Source: Sporolactobacillus sp. STSJ-5 (GTDB taxonomy: Bacteria; Bacillota; Bacilli; Bacillales; Sporolactobacillaceae). From it: a stretch of 64,000 nucleotides of DNA. This document shows, piece by piece, positions 15,235-23,729 of this stretch. The translations under genes were made by a program, and so were the position numbers. Position 1 is the first letter of the stretch; every line of letters starts with the position of its first letter. The notes under the pieces were generated by a model. It was not told the DNA's origin and ran no database searches. It saw nothing but the letters and a program-made list of their open reading frames with translations. The stretch covers positions 1 through 64,000 of the forward strand of contig NZ_JANFOJ010000013.1 of assembly GCF_024385605.1 (NCBI RefSeq), in the 5' to 3' direction.

Positions 15235-16962
15235 TTATTTGACCGGTTGTTTTTCTTTTTCTGTTGTACCGGCTTCAGACCAAGCTTCAGGCAGTCGCAT
15301 CACGCCGCCGGTATGCGCAGAGGTGACGAGTGCAGCGTAACGTGCAAGATAACCGGAACGGACCTTAGGAACAAACGGCTTTAATGTTTGGCGACGCTCT
15401 GCCAGTTCTTCATCGGTCACATCAAGATGTACCGTGCGGTTGGTCAGATCGATCGTAATGGTGTCGCCGTCCTTGACAAGAGCAATTGGCCCGCCGGATG
15501 CAGCTTCCGGAGATACATGACCGACGGAAATACCGCGCGTTGCACCGGAAAAACGTCCGTCGGTTAGTAAAGCGACATCTTTTCCAAGACCGCGTCCGAC
15601 AATTGATGAGGTCGGTGCCAGCATCTCAGGCATGCCCGGACCGCCTTTTGGTCCTTCATAACGGATGACGACAACATGACCTTTGCGCACGGTGTGGTTG
15701 TCAATCGCTTCGACGGCCTCATCGTGGGAATTAAAGCAGATTGCTTTTCCTGTGAACGTTTTTACAGAAGGGTCAACACCGCCGACTTTGATCACGGCGC
15801 CTTTTGGCGCGACATTGCCAAAGAGAACGGACAGGCCGCCGTTTTTGCTGTAGGCATCTTCCAGCGGATGAATGACCTTAGGATTCTTGATTTTTGCCTC
15901 AGCCACATTTTCTCTGAGCGTTTGACCGGATACTGTGATGCGGTCGGGATGGATAACATGGCCCATATCAACCAGTGTCTTGATGATAGCCGAGATGCCT
16001 CCGGCTTCATGCACATCCTGCATTGAGAACGCTGAGCTCGGGGCAATTTTCGCCAAGTACGGAACCTTTTTTGCAACCTCGTTGATTCGATTGAGGTCAT
16101 AATCGATACCTGATTCAGAGGCTACGGCAAGCATGTGGAGGACGGTATTTGTCGATCCGCCCATAGCCATATCAAGGGCAAAAGCATCGTCGATTGCTTC
16201 CGGGGTAATGATGTCACGCGGACGAATGTCTTTTTTTATGAGCTCCATGAGCTTGGACGCGGATTGACGAATTAAGTCGCGCCTTTCCTCAGAAACGGCG
16301 AGAGCGGTTCCGTTGCCGGGAAGCGCGACGCCGACCATTTCCATCAGGCAGTTCATGGAATTGGCCGTAAACATGCCGGCGCACGATCCGCAGGTCGGAC
16401 AGGCAGAGGCTTCGATATCTAAGAATTGATCCTTTGTTATCTGTCCCTCTTTAAATGCGCCAACGCTTTCGAAGACCGAGGATAAAGTCAGTGCCTTGCC
16501 TTGAGCAGACAGTCCCGCCTTCATGGGCCCGCCGGAACAGAAAATTGATGGTACATTGGTGCGAACAGCCGCCAGCATCATGCCTGGTGTGATTTTGTCA
16601 CAGTTAGGGATGTAGAACACACCGTCAAACCAGTGAGCGTTGATCATTGTTTCTGCCGCATCTGCAATTAGTTCGCGACTGGGGAGCGAGTAGCGCATGC
16701 CGATATGGCCCATGGCGATGCCGTCATCGACACCGATGGTATTAAATTCAAATGGAATTCCGCCTGCTTCTCGAATGGCTTCTTTTGCTACATCGGCAAG
16801 TTCGCGAAGATGGACATGCCCCGGAACGATATCCACATAGGAATTGCATACCGCAATAAAGGGTTTGTGCATATCCTCTTCATTCCTTACGACGCCTGTA
16901 GCCCTGAGCAGGCTTCTTGCAGGAGCACGATCCACGCCTTTCTTGATTTCATCGCTTCTCAA
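15235..16962 (-). CDS. ilvD: Dihydroxy-acid dehydratase IlvD
   Basis: 575 residues, the usual length. Iron-sulfur ligands are visible as Cys in [15 protein letters not shown] and [19 protein letters not shown]. It dehydrates dihydroxyisovalerate and dihydroxymethylvalerate to the keto acids of valine/leucine and isoleucine, and supplies pantothenate synthesis. The ilvBHC/leu genes usually found with it are absent here. Expression appears controlled by a leader-peptide attenuator upstream (17001-17178). The ATG at 16962 is preceded by AAAGGATGAGAGAGATTG, with AGGATGAGAG serving as ribosome site. Confidence 0.95.
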   Translation of the reverse strand: MRSDEIKKGVDRAPARSLLRATGVVRNEEDMHKPFIAVCNSYVDIVPGHVHLRELADVAKEAIREAGGIPFEFNTIGVDDGIAMGHIGMRYSLPSRELIADAAETMINAHWFDGVFYIPNCDKITPGMMLAAVRTNVPSIFCSGGPMKAGLSAQGKALTLSSVFESVGAFKEGQITKDQFLDIEASACPTCGSCAGMFTANSMNCLMEMVGVALPGNGTALAVSEERRDLIRQSASKLMELIKKDIRPRDIITPEAIDDAFALDMAMGGSTNTVLHMLAVASESGIDYDLNRINEVAKKVPYLAKIAPSSAFSMQDVHEAGGISAIIKTLVDMGHVIHPDRITVSGQTLRENVAEAKIKNPKVIHPLEDAYSKNGGLSVLFGNVAPKGAVIKVGGVDPSVKTFTGKAICFNSHDEAVEAIDNHTVRKGHVVVIRYEGPKGGPGMPEMLAPTSSIVGRGLGKDVALLTDGRFSGATRGISVGHVSPEAASGGPIALVKDGDTITIDLTNRTVHLDVTDEELAERRQTLKPFVPKVRSGYLARYAALVTSAHTGGVMRLPEAWSEAGTTEKEKQPVK

Positions 16963-17000
16963 TCTCTCTCATCCTTTCTGTTTTTGAAAATTGCCGAATA

Positions 17001-17031
17001 AAAAACTCCCATTCAAGATGAATGGGAGTTC
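17001..17031 (-). terminator. Attenuator terminator in the ilvD leader
   Basis: On the minus strand AACTCCCATT (17030-17021) pairs with AATGGGAGTT (17012-17003) and is followed by a T-run, about 40 nt before the ilvD ATG. An upstream TGGGAGT (17044-17038) can pair with the 5' arm ACTCCCA instead, giving an anti-terminator. Confidence 0.85.
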
Positions 17032-17100
17032 TGTCCGACTCCCACCTACGCCAAGGAGGACCCGGACAATCGATTGAATTTTTTCAACGATTGCCAAGGC
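17032..17100 (-). promoter_or_regulatory. Alternative RNA hairpins of the ilvD attenuator
   Basis: In transcript order: a stable hairpin CAATCG-TTGAA...TTCAA-CGATTG (about 17094-17068), then TGTCCG (17070-17065) pairing with CGGACA (17037-17032), enclosing CCTCC/GGTGG. The second hairpin sequesters the TGGGAGT anti-terminator strand, so it would favour termination when the ribosome does not stall. Confidence 0.6.
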
Positions 17101-17101
17101 C

Positions 17102-17143
17102 CTAGGTAATAATCAAGACTCGTAGGTAGGATAGAAATGACAT
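17102..17143 (-). CDS. Branched-chain leader peptide MSFLSYLRVLIIT
   Basis: A 13-residue frame, ATG at 17143 to TAG at 17102, with AAGAGG 9 nt before the ATG (17158-17153). Six of the thirteen residues are Leu, Val or Ile (L4, L7, V9, L10, I11, I12), clustered at the end as Val-Leu-Ile-Ile. The stretch CCTACCTACG inside the frame (17130-17121) is complementary (one G-U) to CGTAGGTGGG (17050-17041), which overlaps the anti-terminator. This is the layout of ribosome-stalling attenuation. No T-box consensus (TGGNACCGCG) is present. Confidence 0.75.
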   Translation of the reverse strand: MSFLSYLRVLIIT

Positions 17144-17184
17144 AGTGATCAACCTCTTAAATATTAAGAAATTTTGTACAACAA

Positions 17185-17213
17185 AATATAACACTAGCAA
17201 AATGATCCGTCAA
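17185..17213 (-). promoter_or_regulatory. SigA-type promoter of the ilvD leader
   Basis: Minus strand TTGACG (17213-17208), 17-nt spacer, TATATT (17190-17185); predicted start about 17178, giving a leader of roughly 215 nt. Confidence 0.8.
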
Positions 17214-17377
17214 CATCATTTTTGTTGAAACTGCTTTTCATATGCAAGGGGAATTCGGACAATAATTGTTGAAAGGATGAACGGGATAGGTGCTGATGGA
17301 GGAACGAAACTGATCAAAATAGATGCAATTTTTTTGCAGGTAAGGCACATCTTAGACGAATTAATTTTTCACTTTCG

Positions 17378-17406
17378 TTGTTTCAAATTCTATTTACTTT
17401 TATACT
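17378..17406 (+). promoter_or_regulatory. SigA-type promoter for the YczE-like gene
   Basis: TTGTTT (17378-17383), 17-nt spacer, TATACT (17401-17406). The rest of the divergent gap 17214-17377 shows nothing recognisable. Confidence 0.6.
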
Positions 17407-17478
17407 GGAAAGATATAAGCAGTACTGATGAGCATATAATCTGTTCGGGCAAAATGGTGGACGGCGGGAGGCTGTTTC

Positions 17479-18162
17479 TTGAAACTAATCGTTAATCTAA
17501 TAAAATTATTTGCTGGCCTTTTTTTATTCGCACTTGGGGCGGTATGTACCATTAACGCTAATTTAGGTCTGCAGCCATGGGACGTGCTCCATCAAGGACT
17601 TTCAAGAACCTTTCCCATAACAATCGGCTTGGCCAATATTTTCGTAGCCTTTATTATTGTCATCTTGAACAGAATACTCGGAGAAAAAATCGGTTTCGGT
17701 ACATTGGCGAACATGCTGTTCATCGGATTATTTATGGATATGCTGATGCTCGGCCACCTCGTTCCAACTGCCTCTCATTTTGTCGAGCAGCTGTTGATGG
17801 TTCTTATCGGTTTGGCCATTATCAGCTTAGGAACCTATTTGTACATAAGCGCAGGGTTTGGTGCTGGGCCAAGAGATGGTCTTATGGTTGTTGTGGCTCG
17901 CAAAACACATCAATCCGTGCGTTTGATTCGAACGGTGAATGAAGGGGTGGCGCTGATTATCGGCTGGCTGCTTGGCGGTTCTGTTGGTATCGGTACAGTG
18001 GTCATGGTGTCACTGATCGGTATTTTTGTACAGGCGACCTTCAAGCTCTTCCGATTTGACGTGAAAAATGTTCATCATATCTATTTGGATCGCCACATGT
18101 TCACCAGAATTTTCAGCAAAAAAGAACCGATGAATGGAGGAACAAATCAACATGGTCTTTGA
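17479..18162 (+). CDS. YczE/YyaS-type membrane protein
   Basis: 227 residues with about five to six membrane helices. It matches the YczE/YyaS/YitT-like COG2364 group: LGLQPWDVLHQGLS near residue 30 and SAGFGAGPRDGLMVV near 130, an internal repeat of the same half-domain. The molecular function of the family is unknown. The start is a TTG at 17479 with GGGAGG 7 nt before it. It overlaps the start of the downstream PHP phosphatase gene by 11 nt, so the two are coupled. The C-terminal tail is hydrophilic and cytoplasmic. Confidence 0.75.
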   Translation: MKLIVNLIKLFAGLFLFALGAVCTINANLGLQPWDVLHQGLSRTFPITIGLANIFVAFIIVILNRILGEKIGFGTLANMLFIGLFMDMLMLGHLVPTASHFVEQLLMVLIGLAIISLGTYLYISAGFGAGPRDGLMVVVARKTHQSVRLIRTVNEGVALIIGWLLGGSVGIGTVVMVSLIGIFVQATFKLFRFDVKNVHHIYLDRHMFTRIFSKKEPMNGGTNQHGL

Positions 18163-18943
18163 TACACACAATCATACCCGTTTTTCATTTGACGCGGAAA
18201 TGGATATTGAGGAAGCGCTCAAGAAAGCTTCCCGCTATGCTATGAATTTGGTAGTTACAGAACACTATGATTTAAATGAACGCCAGGATGATGGCACTCC
18301 GGTTGATTTTGAGATTAAGCAATATTTCGATACCTACTCCGCTTACAGAGGCGAGCATCTTCTACTGGGCATTGAGCTTGGTTTGGACAATCGTCCCGAC
18401 TATGTCGCACGCAATCGTGCAATTATCGAAGCTCATCCGTTTGATATGGTTATCGGGTCCGTGCATAATCTGCAGGACTTTGACCTTTATACGGACCGCG
18501 CGAAGAATTTTCTAAGCAAACAGGACTTCTTTACGCAGTATCTGATCTATGCCGAGCACACGATCCATCGCAATCCATATATCGATACATTTGCTCATAT
18601 TGATTACCCGTGCCGCTACCTGAATTATTCCGACAATGTGCTTCGTTATGAAGATTTCCCGCTTTTAATCGATAATTTTCTCAGCACGCTGATTGAAAAC
18701 GATATTTGTCTTGAAATCAATCTTCGTCTGATTGATCAGAGCGGTTTTCGTGAGGGGCTCGAAAGCATCGTCCGCCGCTATCGAGAATTAGGTGGCCAGT
18801 ATGTAACCATTGGCGGCGACAACCATTCTCCGGACACCATTGGCATCAAGTACCCGCTTGGCGCAGCGATGGCAAAAGAATATAGTCTGACCCCTGTTTA
18901 TTTTAAAAACAGGAAACGAATGGTCGATGAACCGATGAGCTGA
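18152..18943 (+). CDS. PHP-domain phosphatase, histidinol-phosphatase type
   Basis: 263 residues. All PHP metal motifs are visible: DTHNHTRFSFDAE (I), VTEHYD (II), GIELGL, IGSVHN (III), DTFAHIDYPCRY and GGDNHSPD (IV). These bind a trinuclear metal centre. Related enzymes dephosphorylate histidinol phosphate, but no his genes are adjacent, so the true substrate may differ. ATG 18152 is preferred over 18134 because the GGAGG at 18136-18140 lies between them. It overlaps the membrane-protein gene. Confidence 0.85.
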   Translation: MVFDTHNHTRFSFDAEMDIEEALKKASRYAMNLVVTEHYDLNERQDDGTPVDFEIKQYFDTYSAYRGEHLLLGIELGLDNRPDYVARNRAIIEAHPFDMVIGSVHNLQDFDLYTDRAKNFLSKQDFFTQYLIYAEHTIHRNPYIDTFAHIDYPCRYLNYSDNVLRYEDFPLLIDNFLSTLIENDICLEINLRLIDQSGFREGLESIVRRYRELGGQYVTIGGDNHSPDTIGIKYPLGAAMAKEYSLTPVYFKNRKRMVDEPMS

Positions 18944-18994
18944 TTATGAAGTGCTTCGGTGAATACTCTGTTTTCATTTTCTGTCCAATCAAGT

Positions 18995-19000
18995 TATAAT
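18995..19000 (+). promoter_or_regulatory. Candidate -10 element for ywfO
   Basis: A perfect TATAAT about 65 bp before the ywfO start; the -35 (TTTCAT, 17 nt upstream) is weak. Confidence 0.45.
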
Positions 19001-19065
19001 GATCGCAGTACATCGTGATTGACTGGGACGAGGATCCTGTCTGCACGAGCTGCAAATAGGACGTG

Positions 19066-20364
19066 ATGGTGTTGACCCGCTCATTTCAGAAATTGAATGA
19101 AGAAAAGGTGTTTAAGGATCCCGTACATCGCTATATTCATGTTCGTGATCGATTGATTTGGGATCTGATCGGAACACCGGAATTTCAACGCTTAAGGCGA
19201 ATTCGACAGCTCGGTACGACATTTCTGACGTTTCACGGAGCAGAACACAGTCGTTTCGGTCATTCACTGGGCGTTTATGAAATTGCGAGACGTGTCATCG
19301 ATATTTTTAAATACAGGAATCATTGGGATGATTCGGAGACGATGATCGCTCTTTGCGCGGCGCTTCTTCATGATGTGGGCCATGGGCCTTTTTCCCATTC
19401 CTTTGAGAAAGTGTTTGGAACGAACCATGAAGAATACACGCAAAAAATAATCCTGGGCGATACGGAAATACATCGTTTGCTAGAAGAGCAGGGCGAAGGC
19501 TTTGCTGAAAAAGTTGCCGATGTGATTGGCAAAACGTATCCCAATCGACTCGTTGTCAGTTTGATTTCCAGTCAGATTGATGCTGACCGTATGGACTATC
19601 TGCTTCGTGATGCCTATTTCACCGGTGTGAGCTACGGCCATTTTGACATGGAACGTATTTGGCGCGTGATGCGCACGCAGGATGACCAAATTGTTTTTAA
19701 ATTTTCGGGGATGCATGCAGTAGAAGATTATATCATGAGTCGTTACCAGATGTATTGGCAGGTCTATTTCCATCCGGTGACGCGCAGCGCAGAAGTTATT
19801 CTCACACAAATTCTCCACCGAGCAAAAGTGCTGTATCATGAGGGATTTCGTTTTAAATATGCGCCGTATCCGTTGATAAAGATCTTTAAAGGGGAAATGA
19901 CGCTCAAAGACTATCTGAAACTGGATGAGTCTGTGATCCTTTACTTTTTTCAGGCTTGGCAGGAGGAGAAAGATCCGATTCTCAGCGATTTGTGCTTCCG
20001 TTTCATGAATCGCCGATTGTTTAAATATGTAGAGTTTACACCTTCATTGATCGAATCTAAGGATCAGCTTGCAGGAGCTTTTCGAGACGCAGGAATTGAT
20101 CCAGACTACTATTTGGAGATTGATTCATCGTCGAATTCACCTTATGATCTCTATCGGCCGGGTGAAGAAGGGGAGCGTCAGCCGATTCAATTGCTCATGC
20201 CGGACGGAACACTTCATGAACTGTCTCAAGAATCCGATGTTGTCGGATCAATTACCGGCAAGCGGCGTACCGACGTCAAATTGTATTATCCGAAGGATCG
20301 AGTGTTTGATTTGCCGGAGCACTCGCCATATAGAGAACGGATACAAGAAATTTTAGGCATCTAA
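19066..20364 (+). CDS. ywfO: HD-superfamily phosphohydrolase YwfO
   Basis: About 432 residues, the same length as B. subtilis YwfO. The dGTPase-like HD core shows HSRFGHSLGVYEIARRV (first His), LLHDVGHGPFSHSFE (HD pair) and SSQIDADRMDYLLRDAYFTG (last Asp). The family hydrolyses dNTPs or other nucleotides. GTG 19063, ATG 19066 and GTG 19069 are all possible starts behind a weak AGGA; ATG is assumed. It is followed after 62 nt by ywgA, the same pair as in B. subtilis. Confidence 0.9.
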   Translation: MVLTRSFQKLNEEKVFKDPVHRYIHVRDRLIWDLIGTPEFQRLRRIRQLGTTFLTFHGAEHSRFGHSLGVYEIARRVIDIFKYRNHWDDSETMIALCAALLHDVGHGPFSHSFEKVFGTNHEEYTQKIILGDTEIHRLLEEQGEGFAEKVADVIGKTYPNRLVVSLISSQIDADRMDYLLRDAYFTGVSYGHFDMERIWRVMRTQDDQIVFKFSGMHAVEDYIMSRYQMYWQVYFHPVTRSAEVILTQILHRAKVLYHEGFRFKYAPYPLIKIFKGEMTLKDYLKLDESVILYFFQAWQEEKDPILSDLCFRFMNRRLFKYVEFTPSLIESKDQLAGAFRDAGIDPDYYLEIDSSSNSPYDLYRPGEEGERQPIQLLMPDGTLHELSQESDVVGSITGKRRTDVKLYYPKDRVFDLPEHSPYRERIQEILGI

Positions 20365-20426
20365 GAAGCTGCATACAAGGTCATGTGTTAAAAAAAGAGA
20401 TCATGTTACATGGGGGAAAATGAAAC

Positions 20427-20948
20427 ATGTTGGAAGACCACGCAAAAATTGCTGCATTAATTAATCAAACAGGTGGAATCTCCGGACGTAAAAAACTTCA
20501 AAAAGCGGTCTATATCTTTCAAAGGCTTGGCTATCCTTTTCAGCAGATTTTTCACTTTCACTTCAGCGGACCTTATTCAGAAGAATTGTCGATTCAGCTT
20601 GAGGAATTATGTGATTTCGGATTTTTAATCGAAGATCGAGAGGATCGTAACGAAGAGGAAGAGACGTGCTTTTATCGGCTCTCAGAAGCCGGTGAAGGGT
20701 TTTTGACTCATTATAAAAATGTTCTGCCGACTGTGCGCAGGCTCACGGAGCAAGTCATGAACCAAAATACTTGGTTCCTTGAAGCGGTTGCCATTCTGCT
20801 TTACTTCGATTATCTGCCTCGAATTGAGGCTATCGAAAAAGCAAAGGCATTGAATAATGAATCAGTGGGGGAAAATTTGGAGCATGTGCTTGCCTTCATT
20901 GATGAACTTCACATGCTCCAATCTATTGAAATGCCCGTTTCACAATAA
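20427..20948 (+). CDS. ywgA: YwgA family protein
   Basis: 173 residues, soluble. The start MLEDHAKIAALI and the segment GRKKLQKAVYIFQRLGYPF...FHFSGPYSEEL match the YwgA family of Bacillales, which resembles the winged-helix 'Panacea/SocA-like' antitoxin-associated proteins in the GRKKLQK...GPYS pattern. Function is unknown. It is cotranscribed with ywfO, and a GGGGG ribosome site lies about 11 nt before the ATG. It ends at a strong bidirectional terminator. Confidence 0.85.
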   Translation: MLEDHAKIAALINQTGGISGRKKLQKAVYIFQRLGYPFQQIFHFHFSGPYSEELSIQLEELCDFGFLIEDREDRNEEEETCFYRLSEAGEGFLTHYKNVLPTVRRLTEQVMNQNTWFLEAVAILLYFDYLPRIEAIEKAKALNNESVGENLEHVLAFIDELHMLQSIEMPVSQ

Positions 20949-21007
20949 AACGGCGACAACTTTTGCTTGGCATGAAAATACAGAGAAAAAAGAAACTCGA
21001 TTAAATA

Positions 21008-21040
21008 CAGGCGGATGGCAAAAAGCCATCCGCCTGTTTA
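21008..21040. terminator. Bidirectional terminator
   Basis: CAGGCGGATGGC pairs with GCCATCCGCCTG around an AAAAA loop, between the convergent ywgA and PC4-like genes. Confidence 0.85.
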
Positions 21041-21042
21041 GG

Positions 21043-21270
21043 TTAATTCAGTTCGTCGAGTTGATTCAGTAGCTGCTTGAGTGCTTTAAGATCCTCTACA
21101 TTCAGTGTAATACCTTTGCCCATTTTCTCTCCGTCCGGAGCCCAATCGCGCAAGTCGTATTTTGGTGCGCGTCCGTTCCAACTGATCATGTTCAGCTGTT
21201 TCGACCAACCGCTTGATGATTCGGTCAATTGTCCGATCTTCTTAACGATTTCAAACTGGATGCTGCTCAT
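21043..21270 (-). CDS. PC4/YdbC-like single-strand DNA-binding protein
   Basis: 75 residues. The pattern FEIVKKIGQLTES-SGWSKQLNMISWNGRAPKYDLRDWAPDGEKMGKGITL is the YdbC group of the transcriptional coactivator p15 (PC4) domain, a small beta-sheet dimer that binds single-stranded nucleic acid. Role in bacteria is unsettled. The start was chosen at 21270 (MSSIQF) because GGGGGA lies about 10 nt upstream; ATG at 21276 is too close to it. It is followed on its own strand by the shared terminator. Confidence 0.85.
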   Translation of the reverse strand: MSSIQFEIVKKIGQLTESSSGWSKQLNMISWNGRAPKYDLRDWAPDGEKMGKGITLNVEDLKALKQLLNQLDELN

Positions 21271-21322
21271 TTCCATATCCCCCAACGCGTAATGGTTCAA
21301 TCAGGCAGACAGAGTGCTGCTG

Positions 21323-21553
21323 TTATAAAAGAATAAAATGCTCATGAAACCAAGACCCGCCGCTTAAAAGTTCATTGCTGTCGGCGATAATATGCGGCTC
21401 GCCCTCTTCGTCTTGCGTGATCAAATGGCCTTCGGTGTCTTGCTCAGCCATGTAAAAATTATTTACCTTAAAAAGCAGCCGTGTTTCAAAAAAATCAATG
21501 GGTACTTCAACCGTTTCTCCATACACACTTTTGATGCATCTCACCAAGATCAT
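21323..21553 (-). CDS. Hypothetical small protein
   Basis: 76 residues, not recognised. It has a good CTGGAGGA ribosome site about 11 nt before the ATG, and composition is acidic (several EDxEG stretches) without membrane segment or signal peptide. It lies just upstream of the PC4-like gene on the same strand (52-nt gap), so the two may share a transcript. No cysteine pairs or known motif. Confidence 0.55.
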   Translation of the reverse strand: MILVRCIKSVYGETVEVPIDFFETRLLFKVNNFYMAEQDTEGHLITQDEEGEPHIIADSNELLSGGSWFHEHFILL

Positions 21554-21736
21554 GCTTTACGAATCCTCCAGAAAACAAACATAGCTATGCCCGATAAGCT
21601 GGCAAACATACTGCGGCAAAACGCCTGAGTATGAGAAGGCTTCTCCGCATTCCGGGACACTCCTTCATTTAGAATAAGGGTTGTATCCGTATTTGGCAAT
21701 GACTGAGATATCTGATCGTAAATGAGTTCGTGTGAG

Positions 21737-22936
21737 TTATCGGCATGAACGTGAAGGATTCAAGTATGCGTCTTTCATGCGCTTAGCCCAGCTCATGGGT
21801 GCCGACGAATCGTTCGCACATTCAGAACGAACGCGTGCTGCATAACTCAGCTGTTCATTGTTCCAGCGGGCTTCTGCATCGTGAAGTGCTTTTGCATAAA
21901 CGGGCAATAAGCTGTGTTCATTGATGAACGTTCGCAATGCGTCAAACACGGCGTCCATTCTGCTGGCAAATTGACCGGAAACGTGGATGTGTGCTGCTTC
22001 ATCCGATAACGCTTCCGCATCTTTTTGATCGGCTATAGTAAATGCGTCATAGTCAAGATGCGCACACCAAAGCAAATAAAGATGCATTAAATAAAGATCG
22101 TTTGGATTAATGCCTGTTCGATAAAGAGGGTTGAGATCAGCAATCCGTAACTCGACACGGCTGGCGTTTGGGCGGTTCGTAAGATCTTCAAAGCCATCTC
22201 CTTTAATCCGGACGAGTTGATAGAGTTCGCGAGGACTTTCAATCAGCCCTTGTTCAACAGCAGACCGGAGTGATTGAATGTATGCCTCCGGACTTGAATA
22301 ATCAGGGTACACAGGATCAATATTTTTGTAGCCGTGTGCGCTTAGTCTCACCGATCGGTAACAGACAGACCCAATTTGTTCTGGGCTCGCCGCAAGCAGA
22401 TGGACGAGAAAATAGCGATGACGGAGCGCTGCGGCGACAAGATTAAGATAGAAACGGCTGCGAGCGTCCGGACCTGCAAATAGATGTTCCGGAAAAGAAA
22501 AATTAAAATGAATACCGCAATAGAGTTGTTTCTTGCGTCCGTATTTCTTTGAAAGATAGATCCGATAGTCTGTTTTATCCTTGCCTTCCGATCCGAAATC
22601 AGCGATCGGAATCTGCTCTTCGGGTGGAAGCTGGGAAGGGGGAGCGCTCAGCGGCCAAAGCAGCTCATCACCAATACCTGCATAGACCGTTTTGGTCAAT
22701 CGTTCTTCAAGGGCGAGCATTTCCTCAATGGACGATGCAACCGGCGTGACTAATTCAATTTGACTCTCTGAAAAATCAGTTGTGATCTCAGAATTGGTCA
22801 GCTTGCTGCCGAACACATGCGGATGCGGGGTCAGCGCAAGTGAGCCGCTTTTATCAATTCTCAAGTTCTCGCGCTCCAAGCCGAATTGTCCGCAGGCAGA
22901 TAATTGAGCAATAGCGAATGGCCTTTTCATGCGCAT
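21737..22936 (-). CDS. gshA: Stand-alone glutamate-cysteine ligase (GshA N-terminal type)
   Basis: 399 residues. It matches the glutamate-cysteine ligase domain of the gamma-proteobacterial/GshF type: FGLERENLRID near the start, EITTDFSESQIELVTP, then YRIYLSKKYGRKKQLYCGIHFNFSFP and ASRVELRIADLNPLYRTGI. It joins glutamate and cysteine with ATP to gamma-glutamylcysteine. Bifunctional GshF proteins are about 750 residues and carry an ATP-grasp glutathione synthetase domain; that domain is absent and nothing downstream replaces it. ATG 22936 is chosen because GAGAGGG lies 6 nt before it. Confidence 0.85.
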   Translation of the reverse strand: MRMKRPFAIAQLSACGQFGLERENLRIDKSGSLALTPHPHVFGSKLTNSEITTDFSESQIELVTPVASSIEEMLALEERLTKTVYAGIGDELLWPLSAPPSQLPPEEQIPIADFGSEGKDKTDYRIYLSKKYGRKKQLYCGIHFNFSFPEHLFAGPDARSRFYLNLVAAALRHRYFLVHLLAASPEQIGSVCYRSVRLSAHGYKNIDPVYPDYSSPEAYIQSLRSAVEQGLIESPRELYQLVRIKGDGFEDLTNRPNASRVELRIADLNPLYRTGINPNDLYLMHLYLLWCAHLDYDAFTIADQKDAEALSDEAAHIHVSGQFASRMDAVFDALRTFINEHSLLPVYAKALHDAEARWNNEQLSYAARVRSECANDSSAPMSWAKRMKDAYLNPSRSCR

Positions 22937-23195
22937 AGTATTCCCTCTCATTCTTTAGTAAGCCTTTATGGTGTTATACTACTTTCGAGTCTATAGGATG
23001 CGGCATCATGATTCAATAATTTCGATTGGTGCGCCGCTACCTTTCTCAACACCCAGTTTATAATATATCTTAAATAATGCTTCAGCAGTGAAAAAGGTGT
23101 CCGGTCATGGTGCATTTCACTCAGTGAGCGCTGAGGACACCAATATGATAAAATAACCTCAGTGAGATTAATCACGTTTAGAAAGGGTGAACCAT

Positions 23196-23717
23196 TTGGA
23201 TATTTTTCATCAAGATGGTAAAAAATCAGGCTTTAATATAATTAAAGGCGATTCAACGAAGGGACACGGCGGTTTTGGTGCCGGATTAATTAACTTGGAT
23301 AATATGTCTCCCGTTATCGTTGATGTCGAAGCAGGTACGGCCCAAGTTGATATTGGAGCGCTTCATGCCCGCAGTGATATTGAGCGGAGAATCCGTTTTT
23401 CAGCAAATAAAGAAGATCTTCAAGGCGGCGGGAAAAAGTACTGGCTCGTCTGGGTGAACACGGAAGTGACAAAAGACGGACCACGCTACTCAGGCGCCGC
23501 AGCTGCCGAAATGATCATTCACCGCGAAATTAAGCGCGGATATAAAGTACTCGCCGATCATGTGAATAAAATGGATAAAGCGCTCAAAGGCAAAGTTGTC
23601 CTTGATGAGATGGATGCTCAATCGAAAAAAGTACTCCGTGACTTTTTAATCAGTGTCGCGCCGAAGCAATGGGAACAGGCAAATCCTGAACTGAAAGCTC
23701 AGCTTAATGCCGAATAA
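23196..23717 (+). CDS. ywhD: YwhD family protein
   Basis: 173 residues. The sequence KSGFNIIKGDSTKGHGGFGAG and IDIGALHARSDIERRIRF followed by YWLVWV match B. subtilis YwhD, a Bacillales protein of unknown function. Locus context (ywhD beside pbpG) agrees. The start is taken as TTG 23196, with AAAGGG 8 nt upstream; GTG 23187 would overlap the ribosome site. The upstream gap 22952-23186 holds a hairpin GGTGTCC/GGACACC (about 23095-23141). Confidence 0.85.
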   Translation: MDIFHQDGKKSGFNIIKGDSTKGHGGFGAGLINLDNMSPVIVDVEAGTAQVDIGALHARSDIERRIRFSANKEDLQGGGKKYWLVWVNTEVTKDGPRYSGAAAAEMIIHREIKRGYKVLADHVNKMDKALKGKVVLDEMDAQSKKVLRDFLISVAPKQWEQANPELKAQLNAE

Positions 23718-23729
23718 CGGCTGTCAAGA

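Noticed and set aside
16985-17180. T-box riboswitch upstream of ilvD
   Set aside because: Expected by default for a branched-chain gene, but no TGGNACCGCG sequence or Stem I motifs were seen; the leader-peptide layout fits better.
17277-17495. 72-residue plus-strand frame upstream of the YczE-like gene
   Set aside because: No ribosome site, spans the promoter of the following gene and overlaps its start; no protein-like pattern.
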